A stretch of DNA of 64,000 nt. Origin: Apostichopus japonicus. Lineage: Eukaryota; Echinodermata; Holothuroidea; Aspidochirotida; Stichopodidae. The stretch spans positions 16,622,269 to 16,686,268 of the forward strand of contig NC_092572.1 of the NCBI RefSeq assembly GCF_037975245.1, in the 5' to 3' direction. The notes beneath the pieces were generated by a model, which made no database searches, was not told the DNA's origin, and saw only the letters and a list, made by a program, of their open reading frames with translations. Below, piece by piece: positions 31,701 through 45,900 of this stretch. The position numbers and the translations under genes were made by a program. Numbering within the stretch: position 1 is the stretch's first letter; every line of letters starts with the position of its first letter.

Positions 31701-34700
31701 GGCGCACTGAACGAGCTGATGATCGAGACTCTCTTTTGCATCCCTGGTTCGAACCCCGGGTGATGACGTCTTTTGCCGATCTTTTACAGCAAGTGCCTGC
31801 ACGGGGAGCTGTAAGTATTAGTTAATCCACCTCATATCTCAGTCCATACAGTGGCGCGATGGCTCGGCGCACTGTACGAGCTGATGATCGAGACTCTCTT
31901 TTGCATCCCTGGTTCGAACCCCGGGTGATGACGTCTTTTGCCGACCTGTTACAGCAAGTGCCTACACGGGGAGCTGTAAGTATTAGTTAATCCGCCTAAT
32001 ATCTCAGTCCATACAGTGGCGCGATGACTCAGCGCACTGTACGAGCTGATGATCGAGACTCTCTTTTGCATCCGTAATTTGAACCCCGGGTGATGACGTC
32101 TTTTGCCGATCTTTTACAGCAAGTGCCTACACGGGGAGCTGTAAGTATTAGTTAATCCACCTAATATCTCAGTCCATACAGTGGCGCGATGGCTCGGCGC
32201 ACTGTACGAGCTGATGATCGAGACTCTCTTTTGCATCCCTGGTTCGAACCCCGGGTGATGACGTCTTTTGCCGATCTTTTACAGCAAGTGCCTGCACGGG
32301 GAGCTGTAAGTATTAGTTAATCCACCTAATATCTCAGTCCATACAGTGGCGCGATGGCTCGGCGCACTGTACGAGCTGATGATCGAGACTCTCTTTTGCA
32401 TCCCTGGTTCGAACCCCGGGTGATGACGTCTTTTGCCGATCTTTTACAGCAAGTGCCTGCACGGGGAGCTGTAAGTATTAGTTAATCCACCTAATATCTC
32501 AGTCCATACGTGGCGCGATGGCTCGGCGCACTGTACGAGCTGATGATCGAGACTCTCTTTTGCATCCCTGGTTTGAACCCCGGGTGATGACGTCTTTTGC
32601 CGATCTTTTACAGCAAGTGCCTGCACAAGGAGCTGTAAGTATTAGTTAATCCACCTAATATCTCAGTCCATACAGTGGCGCGATGGCTCGGCGCACTGTA
32701 CGAGCTGATGATCGAGACTCTCTTTTGCATCCCTGGTTCGAACCCCGGGTGATGACGTCTTTTGCCGATCTTTTACAGCAAGTGCCTGCACAGGGAGCTG
32801 TAAGTATTAGTTAATCCACCTAATATCTCAGTCCATACAGTGGCGCGATGACTCGGCGCACTGTACGAGCTGATGATCGAGACTCTCTTTTGCATCCCTG
32901 GTTCGAACCCCGGGTGATGACGTGTTTTACAGCAAGTGCCTGCACGGGGAGCTGTAAGTATTAGTTAATCCGCCTAATATCTCAGTCCATACAGTGGCGC
33001 GATGGCTCGGCGCACTGTACGAGCCGATGATCGAGACTCTCTTTTGCATCCCTGGTTCGAACCCCGGGTGATGACGTCTTTTGCCTATCTTTTACAGCAA
33101 GTGCCTGCACGGGGAGCTGTAAGTATTAGTTAATCCACCTAATATCTCAGTCCATACAGTGGCGCGATGGCTCGGCGCACTGTACGAGCTGATGATCGAG
33201 ACTCTCTTTTGCATCCCTGGTTCGAACCCCGGGTGATGACGTCTTTTGCCGATCTTATACAGCAAGTGCATGCACGGGGAGCTGTAAGTATTAGTTAATC
33301 CACCTAATATCTCAGTCCATACAGTGGCGCGATGGCTCGGCGCACTGTACGAGCTGATGATCGAGACTCTCTTTTGCATCCCTGGTTCGAACCCCGGGTG
33401 ATGACGTCTTTTACAGCAAGTGCCTGCACGGGGAGCTGTAAGTATTAGTTAATCCACCTAATATCTCAGTCCATACAGTGGCGCGATGGCTCGGCGCACT
33501 GTACGAGCTGATGATCGAGACTCTCTTTTGCATCCCTGGTTCGAACCCCGGGTGATGACGTCATTTACAGCAAGTGCCTGCACGGGGAGCTGTAAGTATT
33601 AGTTAATCCACCTAATATCTCAGTCCATACAGTGGCGCGATGGCTCGGCGCACTGTACGAGCTGATGATCGAGACTCTCTTTTGCATCCCTGGTTCGAAC
33701 CCCGGGCGATGACGTCTTTTGCCGATCTTTTACAGCAAGTGCCTACACGGGGAGCTGTAAGTATTAGTTAATCCACCTAATATCTCAGTCCATACAGTGG
33801 CGCGATGGCTCGGCGCACTGTACGAGCTGATGATCGAGACTCTCTTTTGCATCCCTGGTTCGAACCCCGGGTGAAGACGACTTTTACAGCAAGTGCCTGC
33901 ACGGGGAGCTGTAAGTATTAGTTAATCCACCTAATATCTCAGTCCATACAGTGGCGCGATGGCTCGGCGCACTGTACGAGCTGATGATCGAGACTCTCTT
34001 TTGCATCCCTGGTTCGAACCCCGGGTGATGACGTCTTTTGCCGATCTTTTACAGCAAGTGCCTGCACGGGGAGCTGTAAGTATTAGTTAATCCACCTAAT
34101 ATCTCAGTGCATACAGTGGCGCGATGGCTCGGCGCACTGTACGAGCTGATGATCGAGACTCTCTTTTGCATCCCTGGTTCGAACCCCGGGTGATGACGTC
34201 TTTTGCCGATCTTTTACAGCAAGTGCCTGCACGGGGAGCTGTAAGTATTAGTTAATCCACCTAATATCTCAGTCCATACAGTGGCGCGATGGCTCGGCGC
34301 ACTGTACGAGCTGATGATCGAGACTCTCTTTTGCATCCCTGGTTCGAACCCCGGGTGATGACGTCTTTTACAGCAAGTGCCTGCACGGGGAGCTGTAAGT
34401 ATTAGTTAATCCACCTAATATCTCAGTCTATACAGTGGCGCGATGGCTCGGCGCACTGTACGAGCTGATGATCGAGACTCTCTTTTGCATCCCTGGTTCG
34501 AACCCCGGGTGATGACGTCTTTTACAGCAAGTGCCTGCACGGGGAGCTGTAAGTATTAGTTAATCCACCTAATATCTCAGTCCATACAGTGGCGCGATGG
34601 CTCGGCGCACTGTACGAGCTGATGATCGAGACTCTATTTTGCATCCCTGGTTCGAACCCCGGGTGATGACGTGTTTTACAGCAAGTGCCTGCACGGGGAG

Positions 34701-37700
34701 CTGTAAGTATTAGTTAATCCACCTAATATCTCAGTCCATACAGTGGCGCGATGGCTCGGCGCACTGTACGAGCTGATGATCGAGACTCTCTTTTGCATCC
34801 CTGGTTCGAACCCCGGGTGATGACGTCTTTTGCCGATCTTTTACAGCAAGTGCCTGCACGGGGAGCTGTAAGTATTAGTTAATCCACCTAATATCTCAGT
34901 CCATACAGTGGCGCGATGGCTCGGCGCACTGTACGAGCTGATGATCGAGACTCTCTTTTGCATCCCTGGTTCGAACCCCGGGTGATGACGTCTTTTGCCG
35001 ATCTTTTACAGCAAGTGCCTGCACGGGGAGCTGTAAGTATTAGTTAATCCACCTAATACCTCAGTCCATACAGTGGCGCGATGGCTCGGCGCACTGTACG
35101 AGCTGATGATCGAGACTCTCTTTTGCATCCCTGGTTCGAACCCCGGGTGATGACGTCATTTACAGCAAGTGCCTGCACGGGGAGCTGTAAGTATTAGTTA
35201 ATCCACCTAATATCTCAGTCCATACAGTGGCGCGATGGCTCGGCGCACTGTACGAGCTGATGATCGAGACTCTCTTTTGCATCCCTGGTTCGAACCCCGG
35301 GTGAAGACGTCTTTTACAGCAAGTGCCTGCACGGGGAGCTGTAAGTATTAGTTAATCCACCTAATATCTCAGTCCATACAGTGGCGCGATGGCTCGGCGC
35401 ACTGTACGAGCTGATGATCGAGACTCTCTTTTGCATCCCTGGTTCGAACCCCGGGTGATGACGTCTTTTACAGCAAGTGCCTGCACGGGGAGCTGTAAGT
35501 ATTAGTTAATCCACCTAATATCTCAGTCCATACAGTGGCGCGATGGCTCGGCGCACTGTACGAGCTGATGATCGAGACTCTCTTTTGCATCCCTGGTTCG
35601 AACCCCGGGTGATGACGTCTTTTGCCGATCTTTTACAGCAAGTGCCTGCACGGGGAGCTGTAAGTATTAGTTAATCCACCTAATATCTCAGTCCATACAG
35701 TGGCGCGATGGCTCGGCGCACTCTACGAGCTGATGATCGAGACTCTCTTTTGCATCCCTGGTTCGAACCCCGGGTGATGACGTCTTTTACAGCAAGTGCC
35801 TGCACGGGGAGCTGTAAGTATTAGTTAATCCACCTAATATCTCAGTCCATACAGTGGCGCGATGGCTCGGCGCACTCTACGAGCTGATGATCGAGACTCT
35901 CTTTTGCATCCGTGGTTCGAACCCCGGGTGATGACGTCTTTTACAGCAAGTGCCTGCACGGGGAGCTGTAAGTATTAGTTAATCCACCTAATATCTCAGT
36001 CCATACAGTGGCGCGATGGCTCGGCGCACTGTACGAGCTGATGATCGAGACTCTCTTTTGCATCCCTGGTTCGAACCCCGGGTGATGACGTGTTTTACAG
36101 CAAGTGCCTGCACGGGGAGCTGTAAGTATTAGTTAATCCACCTAATATCTCAGTCTATACAGTGGCGCGATGGCTCGGCGCACTGTACGAGCTGATGATC
36201 GAGACTCTCTTTTGCATCCCTGGTTCGAACCCCGGGTGATGACGTCTTTTGCCGATCTTTTACAGCAAGTGCCTGAACGGGGAGCTGTAAGTATTAGTTA
36301 ATCCACCTAATATCTCAGTCCATACAGTGGCGCGATGGCTCGGCGCACTGTACGAGCTGATGATCGAGACTCTCTTTTGCATCCCTGGTTCGAACCCCGG
36401 GTGATGACGTCTTTTGCCGATCTTTTACAGCAAGTGCCTGCACGGGGAGCTGTAAGTATTAGTTAATCCACCTAATATCTCAGTCCATACAGTGGCGCGA
36501 TGGCTCGGCGCACTGTACGAGCTGATGATCGAGACTCTCTTTTGCATCCCTGGTTCGAACCCCGGGTGATGACGTCTTTTGCCGATCTTTTACAGCAAGT
36601 GCCTGCACGGGGAGCTGTAAGTATTAGTTAATCCACCTAATATCTCAGTCCATACAGTGGCGCGATGGCTCGGCGCACTGTACGAGCTGATGATCGAGAC
36701 TCTCTTTTGCATCCCTGGTTCGAACCCCGGTTGATGACGTCTTTTACAGCAAGTGCCTGCACGGGAAGCTGTAAGTATTAGTTAATCCACCTTATATCCC
36801 AGTCCATACAGTGGCGCGATGGCTCGGCGCACTGTACGAGCTGATGATCGAGACTCTCTTTTGCATCCCTGGTTCGAACCCCGGGTGATGACGTCTTTTA
36901 CAGCAAGTGCCTGCACGGGGAGCTGTAAGTATTAGTTAATCCACCTAATATCTCAGTCTATACAGTGGCGCGATGGCTCGGCGCACTGTACGAGCTGATG
37001 ATCGAGACTCTCTTTTGCATCCCTGGTTCGAACCCCGGGTGATGACGTCTTTTGCCGATCTTTTACAGCAAGTGCCTGCACGGGGAGCTGTAAGTATTAG
37101 TTAATCCACCTAATATCTCAGTCCATACAGTGGCGCGATGGCTCGGCGCACTGTACGAGCTGATGATCGAGACTCTCTTTTGCATCCCTGGTTCGAACCC
37201 CGGGTGATGACGTCTTTTGCCGATCTTTTACAGCAAGTGCCTGCACGGGGAGCTGTAAGTATTAGTTAATCCACCTAATATCTCAGTCCATACAGTGGCG
37301 CGATGGCTCGGCGCACTGTACGAGCTGATGATCGAGACTCTCTTTTGCATCCCTGGTTCGAACCCCGGGTGATGACGTCTTTTACAGCAAGTGCCTGCAC
37401 GGGGAGCTGTAAGTATTAGTTAATCCACCTAATATCTCAGTCCATACAGTGGCGCGATGGCTCGGCGCACTGTACGAGCTGATGATCGAGACTCTCTTTT
37501 GCATCCCTGGTTCGAACCCCGGGTGATGACGTCATTTACAGCAAGTGCCTGCACGGGGAGCTGTAAGTATTAGTTAATCCACCTAATATCTCAGTCCATA
37601 CAGTGGCGCGATGGCTCGGCGCACTGTACGAGCTGATGATCGAGACTCTCTTTTGCATCCCTGGTTCGAACCCCGGGTGATGACGTCTTTTACAGCAAGT

Positions 37701-38530
37701 GCCTGCACGGGGAGCTGTAAGTATTAGTTAATCCACCTAATATCTCAGTACATACAGTGGCGCGATGGCTCGGCGCACTGTACGAGCTGATGATCGAGAC
37801 TCTCTTTTGCATCCCTGGTTCGAACCCCGGGTGATGACGTCTTTTACAGCAAGTGCCTGCACGGGGAGCTGTAAGTATTAGTTAATCCACCTAATATCTC
37901 AGTCCATACAGTGGCGCGATGGCTCGGCGCACTGTACGAGCTGATGATCGAGACTCTCTTTTGCATCCCTGGTTCGAACCCCGGGTGATGACGTCTTTTG
38001 CCGATCTTTTACAGCAAGTGCCTGCACGGGGAGCTGTAAGTATTAGTTAATCCACCTAATATCTCAGTCCATACAGTGGCGCGATGGCTCGGCGCACTCT
38101 ACGAGCTGATGATCGAGACTCTCTTTTGCATCCCTGGTTCGAACCCCGGGTGATGACGTCTTTTACAGCAAGTGCCTGCACGGGGAGCTGTAAGTATTAG
38201 TTAATCCACCTAATATCTCAGTCCATACAGTGGCGCGATGGCTCGGCGCACTCTACGAGCTGATGATCGAGACTCTCTTTTGCATCCGTGGTTCGAACCC
38301 CGGGTGATGACGTCTTTTACAGCAAGTGCCTGCACGGGGAGCTGTAAGTATTAGTTAATCCACCTAATATCTCAGTCCATACAGTGGCGCGATGGCTCGG
38401 CGCACTGTACGAGCTGATGATCGAGACTCTCTTTTGCATCCCTGGTTCGAACCCCGGGTGATGACGTCTTTTACAGCAAGTGCCTGCACGGGGAGCTGTA
38501 AGTATTAGTTAATCCACCTAATATCTCAGT

Positions 38531-40785
38531 CTATACAGTGGCGCGATGGCTCGGCGCACTGTACGAGCTGATGATCGAGACTCTCTTTTGCATCCCTGGT
38601 TCGAACCCCGGGTGATGACGTCTTTTGCCGATCTTTTACAGCAAGTGCCTGCACGGGGAGCTGTAAGTATTAGTTAATCCACCTAATATCTCAGTCCATA
38701 CAGTGGCGCGATGGCTCGGCGCACTGTACGAGCTGATGATCGAGACTCTCTTTTGCATCCCTGGTTCGAACCCCGGGTGATGACGTCTTTTGCCGATCTT
38801 TTACAGCAAGTGCCTGCACGGGGAGCTGTAAGTATTAGTTAATCCACCTAATATCTCAGTCCATACAGTGGCGCGATGGCTCGGCGCACTGTACGAGCTG
38901 ATGATCGAGACTCTCTTTTGCATCCCTGGTTCGAACCCCGGGTGATGACGTCTTTTGCCGATCTTTTACAGCAAGTGCCTGCACGGGGAGCTGTAAGTAT
39001 TAGTTAATCCACCTAATATCTCAGTCCATACAGTGGCGCGATGGCGAGGCGCACTGTACGAGCTGATGATCGAGACTCTCTTTTGCATCCGTGGTTCGAA
39101 CCCCGGGTGATGACGTCTTTTACAGCAAGTGCCTGCACGGGGAGCTGTAAGTATTAGTTAATCCACCTAATATCTCAGTCCATACAGTGGCGCGATGGCT
39201 CGGCGCACTGTACGAGCTGATGATCGAGACTCTCTTTTGCATCCCTGGTTCGAACCCCGGGTGATGACGTCTTTTACAGCAAGTGCCTGCACGGGGAGCT
39301 GTAAGTATTAGTTAATCCACCTAATATCTCAGTCTATACAGTGGCGCGATGGCTCGGCGCACTGTACGAGCTGATGATCGAGACTCTCTTTTGCATCCCT
39401 GGTTCGAACCCCGGGTGATGACGTCTTTTGCCGATCTTTTACAGCAAGTGCCTGCACGGGGAGCTGTAAGTATTAGTTAATCCACCTAATATCTCAGTCC
39501 ATACAGTGGCGCGATGGCTCGGCGCACTGTACGAGCTGATGATCGAGACTCTCTTTTGCATCCCTGGTTCGAACCCCGGGTGATGACGTCTTTTGCCGAT
39601 CTTTTACAGCAAGTGCCTGCACGGGGAGCTGTAAGTATTAGTTAATCCACCTAATATCTCAGTCCATACAGTGGCGCGATGGCTCGGCGCACTGTACGAG
39701 CTGATGATCGAGACTCTCTTTTGCATCCCTGGTTCGAACCCCGGGTGATGACGTCTTTTGCCGATCTTTTACAGCAAGTGCCTGCACGGGGAGCTGTAAG
39801 TATTAGTTAATCCACCTAATATCTCAGTCCATACAGTGGCGCGATGGCTCGGCGCACTGTACGAGCTGATGATCGAGACTCTCTTTTGCATCCCTGGTTC
39901 GAACCCCGGGTGATGACGTCTTTTACAGCAAGTGCCTGCACGGGGAGCTGTAAGTATTAGTTAATCCACCTAATATCTCAGTCCATACAGTGGCGCGATG
40001 GCTCGGCGCACTGTACGAGCTGATGATCGAGACTCTCTTTTGCATCCCTGGTTCGAACCCCGGGTGATGACGTCTTTTACAGCAAGTGCCTGCACGGGGA
40101 GCTGTAAGTATTAGTTAATCCACCTAATATCTCAGTCTATACAGTGGCGCGATGGCTCGGCGCACTGTACGAGCTGATGATCGAGACTCTCTTTTGCATC
40201 CGTGGTTCGAACCCCGGGTGATGACGTCTTTTGCCGATCTTTTACAGCAAGTGCCTGCACGGGGAGCTGTAAGTATTAGTTAATCCACCTAATATCTCAG
40301 TCCATACAGTGGCGCGATGGCTCGGCGCACTGTACGAGCTGATGATCGAGACTCTCTTTTGCATCCCTGGTTCGAACCCCGGGTGATGACGTCTTTTGCC
40401 GATCTTTTACAGCAAGTGCCTGCACGGGGAGCTGTAAGTATTAGTTAATCCACCTAATATCTCAGTCCATACAGTGGCGCGATGGCTCGGCGCACTGTAC
40501 GAGCTGATGATCGAGACTCTCTTTTGCATCCCTGGTTCGAACCCCGGGTGATGACGTCTTTTACAGCAAGTGCCTGCACGGGGAGCTGTAAGTATTAGTT
40601 AATCCACCTAATATCTCAGTCCATACAGTGGCGCGATGGCTCGGCGCACTGTACGAGCTGATGATCGAGACTCTCTTTTGCATCCCTGGTTCGAACCCCG
40701 GGTGATGACGTCTTTTGCCGATCTTTTACAGCAAGTGCCTGCACGGGGAGCTGTAAGTATTAGTTAATCCACCTAATATCTCAGT
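38531..40785 (+). repeat. Higher-order repeat, 803-bp period (5 monomers)
   Basis: The rare variant CAGTCTATACAG recurs with CTATAC at 38531, 39334, 40137 and 40786. The first two steps are 803 bp, equal to 5 x 165 minus 22, and the last is 649 bp (4 x 165 minus 11). The monomers here are otherwise nearly uniform. Confidence 0.8.
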
Positions 40786-42994
40786 CTATACAGTGGCGCG
40801 ATGGCTCGGCGCACTGTACGAGCTGATGATCGAGACTCTCTTTTGCATCCCTGGTTCGAACCCCGGGTGATGACGTCTTTTGCCGATCTTTTACAGCAAT
40901 TGCCTGCACGGGGAGCTGTAAGTATTAGTTAATCCACCTAATATCTCAGTCCATACAGTGGCGCGATGGCTCGGCGCACTGTACGAGCTGATGATCGAGA
41001 CTCTCTTTTGCATCCCTGGTTCGAACCCCGGGTGATGACGTCTTTTGCCGATCTTTTACAGCAAGTGCCTGCACGGGGAGCTGTAAGTATTAGTTAATCC
41101 ACCTAATATCTCAGTCCATACAGTGGCGCGATGGCTCGGCGCACTGTACGAGCTGATGATCGAGACTCTCTTTTGCATCCCTGGTTCGAACCCCGGGTGA
41201 TGACGTCTTTTACAGCAAGTGCCTGCACGGGGAGCTGTAAGTATTAGTTAATCCACATAATATCTCAGTCCATACAGTGGCGCGATGGCTCGGCGCACTG
41301 TACGAGCTGATGATCGAGACTCTCTTTTGCATCCCTGGTTCGAACCCCGGGTGATGACGTCTTTTGCCGATCTTTTACAGCAAGTGCCTGCACGGGGAGC
41401 TGTAAGTATTAGTTAATCCACCTAATATCTCAGTCCATACAGTGGCGCGATGGCTCGGCGCACTGTACGAGCTGATGATCGAGACTCTCTTTTGCATCCC
41501 TGGTTCGAACCCCGGGTGATGACGTCTTTTGCCGACCTGTTACAGCAAGTGCCTACACGGGGAGCTGTAAGTATTAGTTAATCCGCCTAATATCTCAGTC
41601 CATACAGTGGCGCGATGGCTCGGCGCACTGTACGAGCTGATGATCGAGACTCTCTTTTGCATCCGTAATTTGAACCCCGGGTGATGACGTCTTTTGCCGA
41701 TCTTTTACAGCAAGTGCCTACACGGGGAGCTGTAAGTATTAGTTAATCCACCTAATATCTCAGTCCATACAGTGGCGCGATGGCTCGGCGCACTGTACGA
41801 GCTGATGATCGAGACTCTCTTTTGCATCCCTGGTTCGAACCCCGGGTGATGACGTCTTTTACAGCAAGTGCCTGCACGGGGAGCTGTAAGTATTAGTTAA
41901 TCCACCTAATATCTCAGTCCATACAGTGGCGCGATGGCTCGGCGCACTGTACGAGCTGATGATCGAGACTCTCTTTTGCATCCCTGGTTCGAACCCCGGG
42001 TGATGACGTCTTTTGCCGATCTTTTACAGCAAGTGCCTGCACGGGGAGCTGTAAGTATTAGTTAATCCACCTAATATCTCAGTCCATACAGTGGCGCGAT
42101 GGCTCGGCGCACTGTACGAGCTGATGATCGAGACTCTCTTTTGCATCCCTGGTTCGAACCCCGGGTGATGACGTCTTTTGCCGATCTTTTACAGCAAGTG
42201 CCTGCACGGGGAGCTGTAAGTATTAGTTAATCCACCTAATATCTCAGTCCATACAGTGGCGCGATGGCTCGGCGCACTGTACGAGCTGATGATCGAGACT
42301 CTCTTTTGCATCCCTGGTTCGAACCCCGGGTGATGACGTCTTTTGCCGATCTTTTACAGCAAGTGCCTGCACGGGGAGCTGTAAGTATTAGTTAATCCAC
42401 CTAATATCTCAGTCCATACAGTGGCGCGATGACTCGGCGCACTGTACGAGCTGATGATCGAGACTCTCTTTTGCATCCCTGGTTCGAACCCCGGGTGATG
42501 ACGTCTTTTGCCGATCTTTTACAGCAAGTGCCTGCACGGGGAGCTGTAAGTATTAGTTAATCCACCTAATATCTCAGTCCATACAGTGGCGCGATGGCTC
42601 GGCGCACTGTACGAGCTGATGATCGAGACTCTCTTTTGCATCCCTGGTTCGAACCCCGGGTGATGACGTCTTTTGCCGATCTTTTACAGCAAGTGCATGC
42701 ACGGGGAGCTGTAAGTTTTAGTTAATCCACCTAATATCTCAGTCCATACAGTGGCGCGATGGCTCGGCGCACTGTACGAGCTGATGATCGAGACTCTCTT
42801 TTGCATCCCTGGTTCGAACCCCGGGTGATGACGTCTTTTGCCGATCTTTTACAGCAAGTGCCTGCACGGGGAGCTGTAAGTATTAGTTAATCCACCTAAT
42901 ATCTCAGTCCATACAGTGGCGCGATGGCTCGGCGCACTGTACGAGCTGATGATCGAGACTCTCTTTTGCATCCCTGGTTCGAACCCCGGGTGAT

Positions 42995-45900
42995 GACGTG
43001 TTTTACAGCAAGTGCCTGCACGGGGAGCTGTAAGTATTAGTTAATCCGCCTAATATCTCAGTCCATACAGTGGCGCGATGGCTCGGCGCACTGTACGAGC
43101 CGATGATCGAGACTCTCTTTTGCATCCCTGGTTCGAACCCCGGGTGATGACGTCTTTTGCCTATCTTTTACAGCAAGTGCCTGCACGGGGAGCTGTAAGT
43201 ATTAGTTAATCTACCTAATATCTCAGTCCATACAGTGGCGCGATGGCTCGGCGCACTGTACGAGCTGATGATCGAGACTCTCTTTTGCATCCCTGGTTCG
43301 AACCCCGGGTGATGACGTATTTTGCCGATCTTATACAGCAAGTGCATGCACGGGGAGCTGTAAGTATTAGTTAATCCACCTAATATCTCAGTCCATACAG
43401 TGGCGCGATGGCTCGGCGCACTGTACGAGCTGATGATCGAGACTCTCTTTTGCATCCCTGGTTCGAACCCCGGGTGATGACGTCTTTTGCCGATCTTTTA
43501 CAGCAAGTGCCTGCACGGGGAGCTGTAAGTATTAGTTAATCCACCTAATATCTCAGTCCATACAGTGGCGCGATGGCTCGGCGCACTGTACGAGCTGATG
43601 ATCGAGACTCTCTTTTGCATCCCTGGTTCGAACCCCGGGTGATGACGTCTTTTGCCGATCTTTTACAGCAAGTGCCTGCACGGGGAGCTGTAAGTATTAG
43701 TTAATCCACCTAATATCTCAGTCCATACAGTGGCGCGATGGCTCAGCGCACTGTACGAGCTGATGATCGAGACTCTCTTTTGCATCCCTGGTTCGAACCC
43801 CGGGCGATGACGTCTTTTGCCGATCTTTTACAGCAAGTGCCTACACGGGGAGCTGTAAGTATTAGTTAATCCACCTAATATCTCAGTCCATACAGTGGCG
43901 CGATGGCTCGGCGCACTGTACGAGCTGATGATCGAGACTCTCTTTTGCATCCCTGGTTCGAACCCCGGGTGAAGACGTCTTTTACAGCAAGTGCCTGCAC
44001 GGGGAGCTGTAAGTATTAGTTAATCCACCTAATATCTCAGTCCATACAGTGGCGCGATGGCGCGGCGCACTGTACGAGCTGATGATCGAGACTCTCTTTT
44101 GCATCCCTGGTTCGAACCCCGGGTGATGACGTCTTTTGCCGATCTTTTACAGCAAGTGCCTGCACGGGGAGCTGTAAGTATTAGTTAATCCACCTAATAT
44201 CTCAGTCCATACAGTTGCGCGATGGCTCGGCGCACTGTACGAGCTGATGATCGAGACTCTCTTTTGCATCCCTGGTTCGAACCCCGGGTGATGACGTCTT
44301 TTGCCGATCTTTTACAGCAAGTGCCTGCACGGGGAGCTGTAAGTATTAGTTAATCCACCTAATATCTCAGTCCATACAGTGGCGCGATGGCTCGGCGCAC
44401 TGTACGAGCTGATGATCGAGACTCTCTTTTGCATCCCTGGTTCGAACCCCGGGTGATGACGTCTTTTACAGCAAGTGCCTGCACGGGGAGCTGTAAGTAT
44501 TAGTTAATCCACCTAATATCTCAGTCTATACAGTGGCGCGATGGCTCGGCGCACTGTACGAGCTGATGATCGAGACTCTCTTTTGCATCCCTGGTTCGAA
44601 CCCCGGGTGATGACGTCTTTTACAGCAAGTGCCTGAACGGGGAGCTGTAAGTATTAGTTAATCCACCTAATATCTCAGTCCATACAGTGGCGCGATGGCT
44701 CGGCGCACTGTACGAGCTGATGATCGAGACTCTATTTTGCATCCCTGGTTCGAACCCCGGGTGATGACGTGTTTTACAGCAAGTGCCTGCACGGGGAGCT
44801 GTAAGTATTAGTTAATCCACCTAATATCTCAGTCCATACAGTGGCGCGATGGCTCGGCGCACTGTACGAGCTGATGATCGAGACTCTCTTTTGCATCCCT
44901 GGTTCGAACCCCGGGTGATGACGTCTTTTGCCGATCTTTTACAGCAAGTGCCTGCACGGGGAGCTGTAAGTATTAGTTAATCCACCTAATATCTCAGTCC
45001 ATACAGTGGCGCGATGGCTCGGCGCACTGTACGAGCTGATGATCGAGACTCTCTTTTGCATCCCTGGTTCGAACCCCGGGTGATGACGTCTTTTGCCGAT
45101 CTTTTACAGCAAGTGCCTGCACGGGGAGCTGTAAGTAGTAGTTAATCCACCTAATATCTCAGTCCATACAGTGGCGCGATGGCTCGGCGCACTGTACGAG
45201 CTGATGATCGAGACTCTCTTTTGCATCCCTGGTTCGAACCCCGGGTGATGACGTCTTTTACAGCAAGTGCCTGCACGGGGAGCTGTAAGTATTAGTTAAT
45301 CCACCTAATATCTCAGTCCATACAGTGGCGCGATGGCTCGGCGCACTGTACGAGCTGATGATCGAGACTCTCTTTTGCATCCCTGGTTCGAACCCCGGGT
45401 GATGACGTCTTTTGCCGATCTTTTACAGCAAGTGCCTGCACGGGAAGCTGTAAGTATTAGTTAATCCACCTAATATCTCAGTCCATACAGTGGCGCGATG
45501 GCTCGGCGCACTGTACGAGCTGATTATCGAGACTCTCTTTTGCATCCCTGGTTCGAACCCCGGGTGATGACGTCTTTTACAGCAAGTGCCTGCACGGGGA
45601 GCTGTAAGTATTAGTTAATCCACCTAATATCTCAGTCCATACAGTGGCGCGATGGCTCGGCGCACTGTACGAGCTGATGATCGAGACTCTCTTTTGCATC
45701 CCTGGTTCGAACCCCGGGTGATGACGTCTTTTACAGCAAGTGCCTGCACGGGGAGCTGTAAGTATTAGTTAATCCACCTAATATCTCAGTCCATACAGTG
45801 GCGCGATGGCTCGGCGCACTGTACGAGCTGATGATCGAGACTCTCTTTTGCATCCCTGGTTCGAACCACGGGTCATGACGTCTTTTACAGCAAGTGCCTG

